Shown: positions 35,321 to 46,129 of the stretch, in pieces
Numbering within the stretch: position 1 is the stretch's first letter
Layout: each line of letters opens with the position of its first letter
Origin: Siphlonurus alternatus
Taxonomy: Eukaryota > Arthropoda > Insecta > Ephemeroptera > Siphlonuridae
Length of the DNA stretch: 64,000 nucleotides
Reading direction: 5' to 3'
Assembly: GCA_949825025.1 (NCBI GenBank)
Contig: OX463787.1
Span: forward strand, 14,195,707-14,259,706
Notes under the pieces: model-generated
What the model saw: the letters and a program-made list of their open reading frames with translations, nothing else
Told to the model about the DNA's origin: nothing
Database searches by the model: none
Position numbers and translations under genes: made by a program

Positions 35321-35515
35321 ACAAACTATAATACATGCATAAATTATTTAGAGACCTATAGCTGATAATTACAAATTCCTTGTTTCTAAGGATAGTTGAT
35401 TAAAAGAATTAACAATCCTAGAGAAAATTGAATTACGATAAGCATAAAGTATTACATTTCGGAGTAGTCAAAGTGACACACCCTCCGTGCAAACCTTCCC
35501 TAAAATGGTTCTTCA
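35321..35515. other. Spacer
   Basis: Nothing recognisable. Confidence 0.4.
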
Positions 35516-35614
35516 CAATTATTCTGTCAGGCCCAAAAATATAAAAATCTTAGCAATCAGTGAATTAAGCATAAATTTCGAATCCATCGACATATTATAC
35601 ATATTGTTATATCT

Positions 35615-35935
35615 ATAAGACCAAAGTCTTCTACTCGCACAATGGTTGTAACAAACCATTGTTTGTAATGTCTGTCGCATGAAGGCTTTTTCATTGTTAA
35701 ACATGGGACGACGTAGTGTCTAATTTTGCCACCATAGCAGAGAATGTAATGGCATTGTTGGCGCTAGGTAACCGTTTCAATTTCATAATTAATGGTAATT
35801 TTCCATAAGTTAACATGTAAATCAATAACCGTCCCATGTTTTTCCTTTCACGCGACAGACATTACACAACAATACTTTGTTTACTTACAATGAGCAGAAG
35901 ACTTTAATATAGACAGTATAGTTCATTGATGACAT
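35615..35935. repeat. Imperfect inverted repeat around GTAATGTCTGTCGC
   Basis: AAAGTCTTCTACTCGCACAA ... GTAATGTCTGTCGCATGAAG at 35623-35690 is inverted by CTTTCACGCGACAGACATTA ... GAGCAGAAGACTTT at 35845-35907. ACATGGGACG and CGTCCCATGT extend it inward. This is an old fold-back element of about 320 bp. Confidence 0.6.
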
Positions 35936-35984
35936 CATTTCGAGGTGTGAGATGTACAGTACACACATCCTGTATTAAAAACTT

Positions 35985-36165
35985 CTATCAAAGACAAAAA
36001 CAATGTATGTAGTCTCTGTAGTCTACAACACTACATTATGTCAACAAGTTGATATTACGTCACCGTATGAATGACTTGGACTATACATCTCTTCCCAGAT
36101 GCCTCTGATATAAAACTAGCAATATTTTGCGTGAAATAAATTAATATTCTATATGACCAAGCAGA
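35985..36165 (+). repeat. Dispersed repeat, copy 2
   Basis: Full-length partner of 34478-34690. It ends directly at the fold-back element that follows. Confidence 0.8.
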
Positions 36166-36174
36166 GGGACTTTG

Positions 36175-36545
36175 TAACCAATATGCAATAATGGACAACA
36201 TACATGAAATTTTTTATTGCTGAAATGAATAGAGGGTACCAAATTATGCTACTCTGATTTTTTTTTTCAGATTTTTTAGAAACCTGGAACTATTTTTAAA
36301 TAATTATTGAAAGTCCTGTGATTTCAGTTGGCAGTTGGCACCCCTGAATCCTTAATAAAAAGGATAGGACCGAGACGCCTATTGACGCCTCCAGAGAGCG
36401 TGGCCGTACTTTCAATAATTATTTAAAAATAGTTCTGAGTTTCAAAAAAATCTGAAAAAATTCAGAGTAGCATAATTTGGTACCCTCTATTCATTTCTGG
36501 AATTAATTTTTTTTTCATGTAGGTTGTCCATTTGTTAATATCCTG
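36175..36545. mobile_element. Fold-back element of the AGAGGGT family, copy 1
   Basis: Long palindrome: GACAACATACATGAAA at the left pairs with TTTCATGTAGGTTGTC at the right. Inner arms contain GAATAGAGGGTACCAAATTA and TTGAAAGTCC with complements. The loop (about 36340-36400) holds GACGCCTATTGACGCCTCC. It is related to 36835-37110 and 39065-39385, but lacks their CRE octamers. Confidence 0.8.
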
Positions 36546-36770
36546 TATGACCAAGAGTGACAAAGTAGCCAATATGCAAAGTATTTCCTCTATATCATTT
36601 ATATAGCATTAAAACTTTGAGTCGTAAGCACCAACTGATTTACACGAAGAACACCTCTTTAACTTTTAATTATAATACCATCTAAATATAAATTATTATT
36701 GTCCTTCATACATATTCAATGGAGTATCAAACTCCATTTTTTTTTCCTGTACCAATTCTCAATAAACAAC

Positions 36771-36833
<63 letters not shown>

Positions 36834-36834
36834 T
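36546..36834 (+). mobile_element. LINE 3' tail with (ATT)n expansion
   Basis: CAATTCTCAATAAACAACTA leads into about 18 ATT units (36770-36824). This looks like a polyadenylation-type signal and tail of a non-LTR element whose simple-repeat tail has expanded. Confidence 0.5.
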
Positions 36835-37115
36835 TTATTGCAGAAATGGATAGAGGGTGCAAAGTTATGCTACCATGATTTTTTTCAGTTTTTTTAGAGC
36901 CCGGGAAGTATTTTTAAAAAATTATTGAAAGTCCTTTTTGTGACGTCACGAGGCGTCGCTCCTTAAGAAAAAGATAGGACTTGCCGCCTCGTGACGTCAA
37001 AAAAAGGATTTTCAATAATTTTTTAAAAATACTTCCCAGGCTTTAAAAAATCTGAAAAAAATCAGGGTAGCATAACTTTGCACCCTCTATCCATTTCTGC
37101 AATAAAAAAAATTGA
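36835..37115. mobile_element. Fold-back element of the AGAGGGT family, copy 2, with two CREs
   Basis: ATTGCAGAAATGGATAGAGG and GTGCAAAGTTATGC pair with the complementary right end. Arms include TTATTGAAAGTCCTTTT and TGACGTCA at 36941 and 36992. The loop is CGCTCCTTAAGAAAAAGATA. Over 95% arm identity by eye. Confidence 0.88.
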
Positions 37116-38284
37116 GGTCGATTTTCCCTTGTAATTGTATTCCTATACAATAATGACTTATTTTTAATGTGTCCCAAATTAAATTGTTAACGTAAGACTA
37201 AAAATATTTTTTTATGAATACATTTTATTTATTTTAATTTTTAAATTACTTTGAGTTTTAAACTTTAAACATTTTGAACAATTATTATTCCATTTAAAAA
37301 ATGTATTATTTTGTTGTACATTAAGTTACATTTAAATTATAAATTAACCCACATAGAATATTATTTGTAATAATGAAATTATATGCATTAATAATGGAAT
37401 TACTTACCGAAGAATCGCTTCTCATCTAATCATGAAGAATATATTTACTGATTCAGAGCGCTCTAAACTCTCATAATTATTTATCAATGATTAAAATGAC
37501 AAAGGCACTGGATTGCTCTTAAATTTCCAAATTAATTACAATAAATAATTATTATTAAATCATATGAAAGTATATACATTTATAAAATTCAAAAACCAAC
37601 ATTTAATTCCTTTAAATCTATGATGCTACCTGATATGATATATTTTTTTTTTATAAAAATCAACAGATGCTACTACCCTTAGCTTGTTGCTGCGTCCCTC
37701 TCTACCTTATAGCCAGGTGAGGTGCAAAAGGTGGTCTTATTGTTAATAATAGAAAGGGAGAAAAACATAGCTATAGAATTTCTATCTACCCTCTAGCGAA
37801 ACAACCCCTCAAAATTTTCTAAATCTCTCCACACCCCTCTTTTTATATTATTAAAGCACGTGCCGAATTTGAATTTCATAAATTTCTATACATTAGAAAA
37901 ATAGACAATATGGCATTGCATCCTGATTCAATAGTCTATTTTTTAATATTTATTTAATCAAGATGAGAGTTTCATAAAAAAATGATAAGATATTTATTGT
38001 TATTTTTTTTAGTGTGTCCTTAAGATTATCTATTTCAATGAGCATCTTTATATATGATATAGTACCCAAAAAGTTACATTGTTGGGTTTTAATAGTAACC
38101 AAATTTGAATATATTATTCAACGTTTATTATTGTTATTTACAATAAGTTGCAATTTTATTTTAAATTATTAATAAGAAGGAAAATTCATGATAAAAACTC
38201 CCACACTAATACTTAAATTTTAGCTATATAAATAATTTGCTAATATGCAACTGAGTGCTTCAAATGAATGATTAAATTTTTTCA
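37116..38284. other. AT-rich non-coding stretch
   Basis: A moderately GC-rich patch at 37670-37730; otherwise nothing. Confidence 0.5.
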
Positions 38285-38480
38285 TAACGTTCTGTATTTC
38301 TTGAAGTGCATCATCTCCTGATACATCGTGGGAATATTTTCAAGTAAGCTGTGCGTGAATCTTTCAAGTAACTCTGCTCGAATCATTCAAGCAACACTAC
38401 CTGAACGGTGCAAGCAAGCTCTCTGTGTCAGTGAGGCAGGTCTTACGATAGCGTGTACCCACCCCCTTTAACTATATACT
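38285..38480 (+). repeat. CTCCTGATAC repeat, pair member 1
   Basis: TTTCTTGAAGTGCATCATCT then CCTGATACATCGTGGGAAT and GTGCGTGAATCTTTCAAGTA are shared with 42245-42365 at about 90%. Short TTCAAGYAA words are themselves repeated four times inside. Confidence 0.8.
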
Positions 38481-38759
38481 GCACACAAGATCTTGCATAA
38501 ATTACCACTCTTTTAAGCTACCCACCCCAAAATATAAACTTCATTAATAATATTTTTTGAATTAATGAAAAATGCAGCGTTTTTAAATTAAAATTAGTTT
38601 TTAAAGGAATCAAATTTAGCTTTATTATACATGTCTATTTTTATCTTATAATTTTTTACTATTAAAATATGCTTTTACATTATTTTTAAATAAAACAAAT
38701 ATCGTATTATTAAATTCCGCCATGGCATCATAATTCGTAGTATTGAAAATAAAATTAAG
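38481..38759. other. AT-rich spacer
   Basis: Nothing recognisable. Confidence 0.4.
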
Positions 38760-38910
<151 letters not shown>

Positions 38911-39064
38911 CATTTGATTAGAATGTCATTAATTTATTAAACAATTACTTTTGTATGAAGGTATTATAATATTTATAAAAATTTAAAATACGAAAATATT
39001 ATATATATAATAACATCGATGAAAGAAACTAAATTTGAGACGTATTCATTTTTTTATTATATTC

Positions 39065-39385
39065 AATAGAGTATTGTCCTCAATTTTTTTTTATTGCAGA
39101 AATGGATAGAGGGTGCAAAGTTATGCAACCCTGATTTTTTTCAGATTTTTTAAAGCCCGGGAACTATTTTTAAAAAATTATTGAAAGTCCTTTTCGTGAC
39201 GTCACGAGACGCCGCTCCTTAAGAAAAAGATAGGACTTGCCGCCGCGTGACGTCACAAAAAGGACTTTCAATAATTTTTTAAAAATAGTTCCAGGTCTCA
39301 AAAAAATCTGAAAAAAATCAGGGTAGCATAACTTTGCACCCTCTATCCATTTCTGCAATAAAAAAAATTGAGGACAATACTCCAT
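39065..39385. mobile_element. Fold-back element of the AGAGGGT family, copy 3, with two CREs
   Basis: Ends GAGTATTGTCCTCAATTTTT and its complement enclose a near-perfect stem. It shares the interior of 36835-37115, including TGACGTCA at 39197 and 39248. The right palindrome arm preserves the empty target site (TTATAATTAATTGAATATAA), letting the insertion boundaries be read directly. Confidence 0.88.
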
Positions 39386-39939
39386 TAATTATAAAGAAAT
39401 CACAGGAAGGGGTGAAGAGTAGATTAAGGGGATGATCCTTAATTATCTTTTATAATTATAGAAGGAGGGGGCAGAAGATTTGTCCTCGTTTATATATTGT
39501 TCAATATGTATTATTATTTTATCAAGAAACTTGGTACGTTATGTCAGTAAAAAATTCAATTGAATATTTTTCAGTAGACTTTTTCAATAGAGAAAATCTC
39601 ATTAGAAATTTTCAATAGAGAATGAGACGAAAAAATATTAGGAGCTCAGACGACGAGAGGAGAAATAATCAAGGGTGGAATTATTTAAAGGATTTAAATA
39701 AAAATATTGGAAAAAAATATTAAAAAAAAAAATAATTTTAATGAAATGCACAAAACATGTAATTTTTAGTATTTTGTTTTAAAAATTAGTTAAAATTAGT
39801 TTTAAATTATTATTGTTAAAGATCATCAACATTTTAAATAAAATAATTTATATATTATATATATATATATTATATATTAAGAACTACATATGTATAATAA
39901 ACAATTTTATTTATTTATTTTTTTTTTAATTTTTTAATC

Positions 39940-40322
39940 AAACCCTATTGGGTACTTTTATTTACTAATTACATACTACTTTGAAACCCCGAACCTTCCG
40001 AAACCCTAACTTGAGCGTTTCGCGGGCTCTTCTGGAACGGGGCCGGCCACGGCCTTGCAAATCCATCCCGGCATTTGCCTGCGGCTGAGGGAAACGTGGA
40101 AACCTCAGCCAGGATGGACGCTACAGCTTTTGTCAATGAACCGGAAGTGCAATGGTCCAAAGCCAGGGGAACCACATGGTGGAAAAGCGCAACGTTTTAC
40201 CCCTGGGTGGGAAACGTGGTTTTTGTTGAAAATGGTCACCCATCCAACTACTAACCACGCGTGGCGTTGCTTGACTTCGGTGATCTGACGAGACCCGGTC
40301 AAGCGCACTGCGCCACACCTCC
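39940..40322 (-). mobile_element. 5S rRNA-derived SINE, copy 3 (best 5S match)
   Basis: On the minus strand, 40300-40234 reads GACCGGGTCTCGTCAGATCA, CCGAAGTCAAGCAACGCCAC, GCGTGGTTAGTAGTTGGATG, GGTGACC. This is a long, nearly unbroken match to 5S rRNA spanning A box, intermediate element and C box of the internal pol III promoter. The body follows (CCCACCCAGGGGTAAAACG, CCATCCTGGCTGAGG). The 3' part is a different tail (GGCCGTGGCCGGCCCCGTTC, GGTTTCGGAAGGTTCGGGG) shared with 47941-48050. Upstream of the 5S part is GTGTGGCGCAGTGCG. Frames on either strand are incidental. Confidence 0.9.
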
Positions 40323-40868
40323 ACAATTTTATTTAAAATGTTGATGATTTTTAATAATAATAATTTACAACTTATTTTAACATTTTAACTAATTTTTGAA
40401 ACAAAATACTAAAAATTTTAGTTTTGTGCATTTCATTATAATTATTTTTTTTTTAAATATTTTTTTTACAATATTTTTATTTAAATCATTTAAATAATTT
40501 GAATATTTCTCCTCTCGTCGTCTGAGCTCCTAATATTTTTTCGTCCCATTCTCTATTGAAAATTTCTAATGAGATTTTTCTCTATTGAAAAAGTCTACTG
40601 AAAAATAAATATTCAGTTGAATTTTTTACTGACATAACGTACCAAGTTTCTTGATAAAATAATAATACATATTGAACAATATATAAACGAGGACAAATCT
40701 TCTGCCCCCTCCTTCTATAATTATAAAAGATAATTAAGTATCATCCCCTTAATCTACTCTTCACCCCTTCCTGTGATTTCTTTATAATTAATTGAATATA
40801 ATAAAAAAAAAAATGAATAGGTCTCAAATTTAGTTTCTTTCATCGATGTTATTATTATTAATATTCTT

Positions 40869-41290
40869 GTATTTAAAATTTTTATGGCAATTTAATTAAG
40901 TAATTTAATGAACTAAAGTAGTTAAGCAATACATTATTTGTACCCAAGTACAGTACATTTCATGTATGATATATTTAACGTTCTGACTTTTTTGAAGAAA
41001 TGCATTAATCATATTCATCTTTATTGCTTTTCGATTGTACATTATGCATACAATATAAGCACGTCAATATCAGTGTGAGTAGCAACCTCATGGTGATTGT
41101 CAATTATTATAAACATTATAAATAAAAACAAAAGACAAATCTAACAATAGCACTATATCACTCACAATATCAATCCAGAAGAGGCAAAAATTATTGTAAA
41201 CAGATTGAGACAATTGGACAATATTGTCAATATTTAATACAATCTATGCATTGTATAGCAATTTTAAAGCAAGCTCTAGATTTGACCTAT
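40869..41290. other. AT-rich spacer
   Basis: Nothing recognisable. Confidence 0.45.
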
Positions 41291-41663
41291 TTAAGGTAGA
41301 GATAATATGTATCAGCTGGCCCAATGCTAAAAAAATCCCATTCATAAAAATTATGAAAAAAATTTAAAATGTTCTACTCTACATCCCCTATCAGTAGGTA
41401 AAAAATCAGGTATACAAAAACGAGCTAGTTTTCGAGTAATTAATTTTTAAAGTTCTCTAATTTAACATGGAAAAATGGAACTTCCATGTTAAATTAGTCA
41501 ACTTCAAAAATTAATAACTCGAAAACTAGCTCGTTTTTGTATACCTGATATTTTACCTACTGATAGGGGATGTTGAGGAGAACATTTTAAATTTTTTTCA
41601 TAATTTTTATGAATGGGATTTTTTTAGCATTGGGCCAGCTGATACATATTATCTCTACCTTAA
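41291..41663. mobile_element. Fold-back MITE of the AAGGTAGAGATAA family, copy 3
   Basis: TTAAGGTAGAGATAATATGT and its complement bound a palindrome that shares most of its interior with 17539-17892 (CCCCTATCAGTAGG, TCAGGTATACAAAAACGAGC, TTTAACATGG at the stem tip). Flanks TTAA/TTAA also read as TA/TA. Confidence 0.88.
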
Positions 41664-42109
41664 CACGCAAGCGTTGTGCAAATTTTAAGGGTTATATAAG
41701 CCTTATTGCTTTTAATTAATTATAATTTTTCATTATTGCAGTTAATGGTCGATTTTGTGTTACTTTCCTAAGCTGTTTATTTTTTACCTAATTTTGGATT
41801 CAAGACTTTTGATTTCATAGATTTGTAATCAATAATTTAACTGCATTTATTATATTAATGCTTGCTTCTGAATGAAATTTTTTTTCAGTTAATTATGATA
41901 ATGCAACTCCCGTATTACGAATAAATAAAAATAAATTATATATGCAATTTATGCATTATATGATTATATACAAGTTTAATCATTTTGTAAAAAAATTAAT
42001 TTGATATGTTTATTTTTATATAAAATGCAATTATATTATACATCTTGATTTTTAATATATTATTTTAACTTAGTTTTGTTCAAATTACCAACGCCCCACA
42101 AATTTGATA
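41664..42109. other. AT-rich spacer
   Basis: Nothing recognisable. Confidence 0.45.
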
Positions 42110-42365
42110 TTCTATTTGTCGTCTGAGCTCCTAATATTTTTGTTCCATTTTCTACTGACAATTTTATTTCTCTACTGAAAATTCCATATTCTGTACTGAA
42201 AATTCATTCTCTATTGAAAGTCAACTCATTTCTTTTTATGGAAATACTAAATTTCTTGAAGTGCATCATCTCCTGATACATCGTGGGAATTTATTCATGC
42301 AACTGTGCGTGAATCTTTCAAGTAACTCTGCTCGAAACTTTCAAGCAACATTACTTGAACGGTTT
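42110..42365 (+). repeat. Repeat modules: GTCGTCTGAGCTCCTAATATT and CTCCTGATAC pair member 2
   Basis: 42118-42200 resembles the palindrome segment at 40515-40600 (GTCGTCTGAGCTCCTAATAT, then several TCTAYTGAAAAT words). 42245-42365 is the partner of 38285-38410. Confidence 0.75.
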
Positions 42366-43160
42366 ATTACCGGATTTAACCTTAACAATTGAATGTTGTT
42401 TCCAAATTGATCAACCATATTGTTATACATAAAATACATTAGTATATAAGCATGAAATCACTGATATTGTTGCTAGAGTAACAGTAATGCTTTATAGTAT
42501 TAATAACAATTAATATACGCTAATTTTTAAAGTTATTAATATAGCATCTTCAGGCATAATTTATTAAATAATTTATGTAAATTAAAGTTCACGATTGTTT
42601 TTAATTTTAAAACAATCTTCAAATAAAAAAAAAAAAATTAAAAATGAGATTTAGGATTAAGATTTTTTTATTCAATTAAAAATTATTTAATTTAATTATG
42701 TATTTTATGTCATGAAAAAAAATATAATGTCTTTTTTATGTTGAATTTTGTAAAATAAAAAATAAATATATATATAAAAAAGAAACATCAAAAACACTCT
42801 AAAGATTTAAAATTAATTTTAAGTTAAGCATATTTTTTCACGAATAACACTTTAATATGCAGCAAGAATAAAATATGTACTGTTTTTATGCATGATTATG
42901 CAGCTGCACATTAAAAAACTTCAGTCAAAAACTTGCAACCAATAAAACCAGTTGCATAAATGAGGTCTAACTCTCACTTTAAGCTGATTTTAATGATTGC
43001 AACACGTTCTTCTAAGTTCCTCCCCTCCTTATACAGTACATCTCCAAATGAAACCTCAGATTTAATTTCACGAACGTCCATCAGCAATTTCATTTCACAG
43101 GACGCGCCAGGGATTTCACTTTTATGGACAAATTTTTTAACTTTCTTCACCCTCTTCGTC
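42366..43160. other. AT-rich stretch
   Basis: No repeat copy identified before 43161. Minus-strand frame 43345-42974 crosses into this region; see the CTCCTGATAT module entry for why it is not called a gene. Confidence 0.45.
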
Positions 43161-43335
43161 GCCTGATCTCCTGATATTTTCTCTCTTGTGAGTCGTCTTT
43201 GGATGAAATCAAAGTTCACTCCTGTAAGATATTTTAGAGGGGGTACTTTAATTCTGTTCAAAGACATTTCTTTAATATTCGACACATTATACAAAAGTAT
43301 CAGGAGATTATGAACTTGTAGGAACTTTGATGGTT
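43161..43335 (-). repeat. CTCCTGATAT module, copy A
   Basis: Plus-strand order: TCTCCTGATATTTTCTCTCT, TGTGAGTCGTCTTTGGATGA, CTGTAAGATATTTTAGAGGG, GGTACTTTAATTCTGTTCAA, AGACATTTCTTTAATATTCG, GTATCAGGAGATTATGAAC. A 123-codon minus-strand frame covers it, and 38 of its codons are matched in copy D. All five visible differences there change the amino acid, and copy B has in-frame stops. I read it as non-coding. Confidence 0.8.
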
Positions 43336-44207
43336 CTGAATGCACTTCATCAACTAGTTTCTGTAGCCCAATTTTTTTAGGACTTAATTAAAGATGTTTT
43401 GGTTGTATACGTTGTTTTGAATTGAGAAAAAAAGTTTCGATGATAAAATTTCTTAAATTTTTTTAATTTTAATGTGGTATAAAAAAATTACAATATTAAT
43501 AATTAATATAAATATACTTTTTTTAATAATTAATTTTTAAAATTTAATATTTTTTACTTTTAATTATGTTTTTAAACATTGATATATAATTCATTGATAA
43601 AATTATTGAAAATTAATAATACAATATTTTACTATTTATAATTTGTATTTTTTTTTTTTTATATATTGTATATAGCTACAACACATTCTATTAAGTATTA
43701 TATAAACATAAATAAGTTCATGGAACATCGGGATAATTTAGTGTGCTATTATGAATCTTTGAGAAATTAAGAAATATTATATTTGATATTACCTGTTAAA
43801 TAAGAACAAATGAAAGTCAGACAAAGACACTACCTCTTACCACCGTGGTGAATACAGACGTCTTTGGTGGTGTACTTTTCGTACAAATATAAATTAAACT
43901 GTTCAGGGAGGCAATCCATGATGTGGTATTGATCTTGTAATGATTATAATATACTACTGATATGTTTCAATAATTATTGCATTGAATCCGATCGGTCTTC
44001 GTATTTGAATGGGTGACTGCATATCTCAAGTATTTGCTCTAAATTAATTAATTAATAACAATATTTAATGAATGGAAGGAGAATATCATTTAAGATATTA
44101 CGAAATTGATTTAATAAACCTTCATTTTTAACATATTCTAATTATTGTTGCTGTTTTATTTATAACAAACCAATACACTCTATGACTTAGTTCCATCCCT
44201 AAGTCAC
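43336..44207. other. AT-rich spacer
   Basis: A 60-bp GC patch near 43840; otherwise nothing. Confidence 0.45.
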
Positions 44208-44375
44208 CTGGACTCCTGATATTTTCTCTCTTGTGAGTCATCTTTGGTTGAAAATAAAGTCTTCTCCTGTCAAATATTTTAGAGAGGGTACTTTAATTCT
44301 GTTGGAAGACGTTCCTTTAATATTCTACAGAATATGTGAAAAATATCGGGAGAGAATGAACACATAGGAGTAGTT
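44208..44375 (-). repeat. CTCCTGATAT module, copy B
   Basis: Colinear with copy A through ACTCCTGATATTTTCTCTCT, GAGTCATCTTTGGTTGAAAA and AGGGTACTTTAATTCTGTTG to AATATTCTACAGAAT. The frame seen in copy A is broken by two stops here. Confidence 0.8.
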
Positions 44376-45019
44376 CTCAAATCACTGTGGGTGTCACTTT
44401 TTGTAGCATTTGTTGGTAATAAAAGTACTTTGTTTTGGATTGCGAAGAAAATATTGACGGTTATATTGCTAAATGGCATAATATATACAGACTTATTCAA
44501 AATTAATGTTATTATTAAATAACATTAATATTATTAATTAAATAATGAAAAATTAAAAAAAAAATGTTGATAATTAACATAATCATGTTATTAGTGTATT
44601 TTTATTCACATGAATATTTTATATACCTGTGTAATCTATGTTATTTTTAAACATCTATGCATGTACAATGTATGTTTTTTTTTAAGTACTATGTTAATTA
44701 GAATTAAGTATCTGTTATGTATAATTTATGTAGTAACTCTGACGTGATCTATGCTGTAAAGCCAACGATCGAAATAAAAATTAAATAATTAAATAATAAT
44801 TAAATTTTAAAAATTTAAATTGTGTGTTTTTTAAGAAGCATATAAATTTATATACAATTTAATATTTAGAATGATCAGTAATAATTAATAAAAAATACTA
44901 ATTAAAATTTTACTTACAATAATATTTTATTTTAATTTTTATAAATATATATTTAATGCAGCATTAGTGCCAATAGCCTCAAAGAGCAACATATTTGAAG
45001 TGTACTTTAGTCACAATAA
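44376..45019. other. AT-rich spacer
   Basis: Nothing recognisable. Confidence 0.45.
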
Positions 45020-45131
45020 GGGGCATTCACAAAGTCGTAAGGCCAGAAATTTTGGGTCTAAAAAGCATGCCTAAAATCGGGCTTTAAATTGTCGAGCCCT
45101 AAATGTGGCCTAACGGCTTTGTGAATGCCCC
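45020..45131. mobile_element. Fold-back MITE of the GGGGCATTCACAAAG family, copy 3
   Basis: A 112-bp version of 24564-24703 with a deletion in the left arm, so GTAAGGCCAGAAATTTTGGG replaces the longer stem. The ends GGGGCATTCACAAAG and CTTTGTGAATGCCCC are perfect. Confidence 0.85.
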
Positions 45132-45334
45132 TTAATATAAATTCATACTGGTCATGATTATTCATAATAAAAAGCAATACAGTGTCCATACGGTTCTCGT
45201 CAAGGGAGTTTGGAAAAAATAAGTAATGTAGAAATTTTCTAGATCATAAGTGTGTCACTTGAATTGATTATATATCACATCCAAATTACAATTAATTAAT
45301 TAATGACAAATTTTTTTGCAATTCTGCAGCAATA
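45132..45334. other. AT-rich spacer
   Basis: AGGGAGTT octamer at 45203. Confidence 0.4.
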
Positions 45335-45475
45335 ATAATAATAATAGAAATGTTTATTGATCAAAAACACAAGATACATATTTATATAAAAATATATTGG
45401 CATAACTCAGCTTATACATTGGTGGCTAAAAAATGATATCCCACACTTCACATTCAGCCACCCATTCATTCATAC
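45335..45475 (-). mobile_element. LINE 3' end fragment
   Basis: Minus strand: GGTGGCTGAATGTGAAGTGT, GGGATATCATTTTTTAGCCA, CCAATGTATAAGC, then GATCAATAAACATTTCTATT and (ATT)n. It is related to 34980-35170. The AATAAA-type signal and ATT tail define the 3' end. Confidence 0.55.
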
Positions 45476-45709
45476 AATGTTTATTGCCTATCATTGTTGT
45501 GTGTATTATAATTCAACAATAATATACGTTACATAAATGTATATTTTTTAAAACCCACTTTTATATTTTACTAAATTTGATTTCCTATAAAATTACGATA
45601 TAAATATAATAAACTTTAATTTTCAACAATATCTGAAATAATTACTATTTTATTGAAAATTAACCACCATACATTTTACTACCCTCCATGACCTAAATCA
45701 ACCCGTAAG
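45476..45709. other. AT-rich spacer
   Basis: Nothing recognisable. Confidence 0.4.
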
Positions 45710-45890
45710 TCGCCTGAACTCCTGATATATTCTCTCCTTATGAGTCGTCTTTGGTTAAAAATAAAGTGGCATCTGTAAAATATTTTAGAGAGGGCACTGT
45801 TCAAAGAAAAGTATTTTCTTTAATATTCTACAGAATGTGGAAGAGTAACAGGAGATTATAAACGTGTAAGAAATCGTACAGGGGAAATTC
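45710..45890 (-). repeat. CTCCTGATAT module, copy C
   Basis: Colinear with A and B (AACTCCTGATATATTCTCTC, TGAGTCGTCTTTGGTTAAAA, TATTTTAGAGAGGGCACTG, AATATTCTACAGAATGTGG, AACAGGAGATTATAAACG) with small indels. Confidence 0.8.
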
Positions 45891-46129
45891 TCAATGGCAG
45901 TTTTTGCCAGTAAATGATTACGTTATTTTGAAGGAAGAAGAAAATATTAGCGGTGATATATAAAGCTGGTAAAAAACTATTATTATTGTTATTTTACGCC
46001 CTTGCAGCAAAACTAAAAAACTATTATACAGTATCACAAACCTTAGTTTACGTATGGAAGACATTTTGAATAGAAAATAGTACCGTTTTGCGTTACGATC
46101 TTCATTTTTTAACGATAGGCGCTCGATTA

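Larger units (their letters stand above)
39003..40868. repeat. Large palindrome split by a SINE and a fold-back element
   Basis: Left arm 39003-39064 plus 39386-39845 is the reverse complement of right arm 40328-40868. It includes AACATCGATGAAAGAAACTA, TAGGAGCTCAGACGACGAG and CAGAAGATTTGTCCTCG, with roughly 95% identity. The centre between the arms is a 5S-SINE. The left arm is interrupted by the fold-back element at 39065-39385, absent from the right arm, so that insertion is later than the palindrome. Confidence 0.9.

Noticed and set aside
39065..39385. Minus-strand frame across this element
   Set aside because: It reads through a fold-back transposon and is broken in its sister copy at 36835-37115.
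40234..40300. Functional 5S rRNA gene
   Set aside because: Only part of the 120-nt gene is present and it is fused to a SINE body; no proper 5' end or T-run terminator at the expected place.
39969..40326. Four overlapping 63-77-codon frames, GC-rich and protein-like
   Set aside because: They lie within the 5S-derived SINE; GC content of the SINE keeps several frames open at once.
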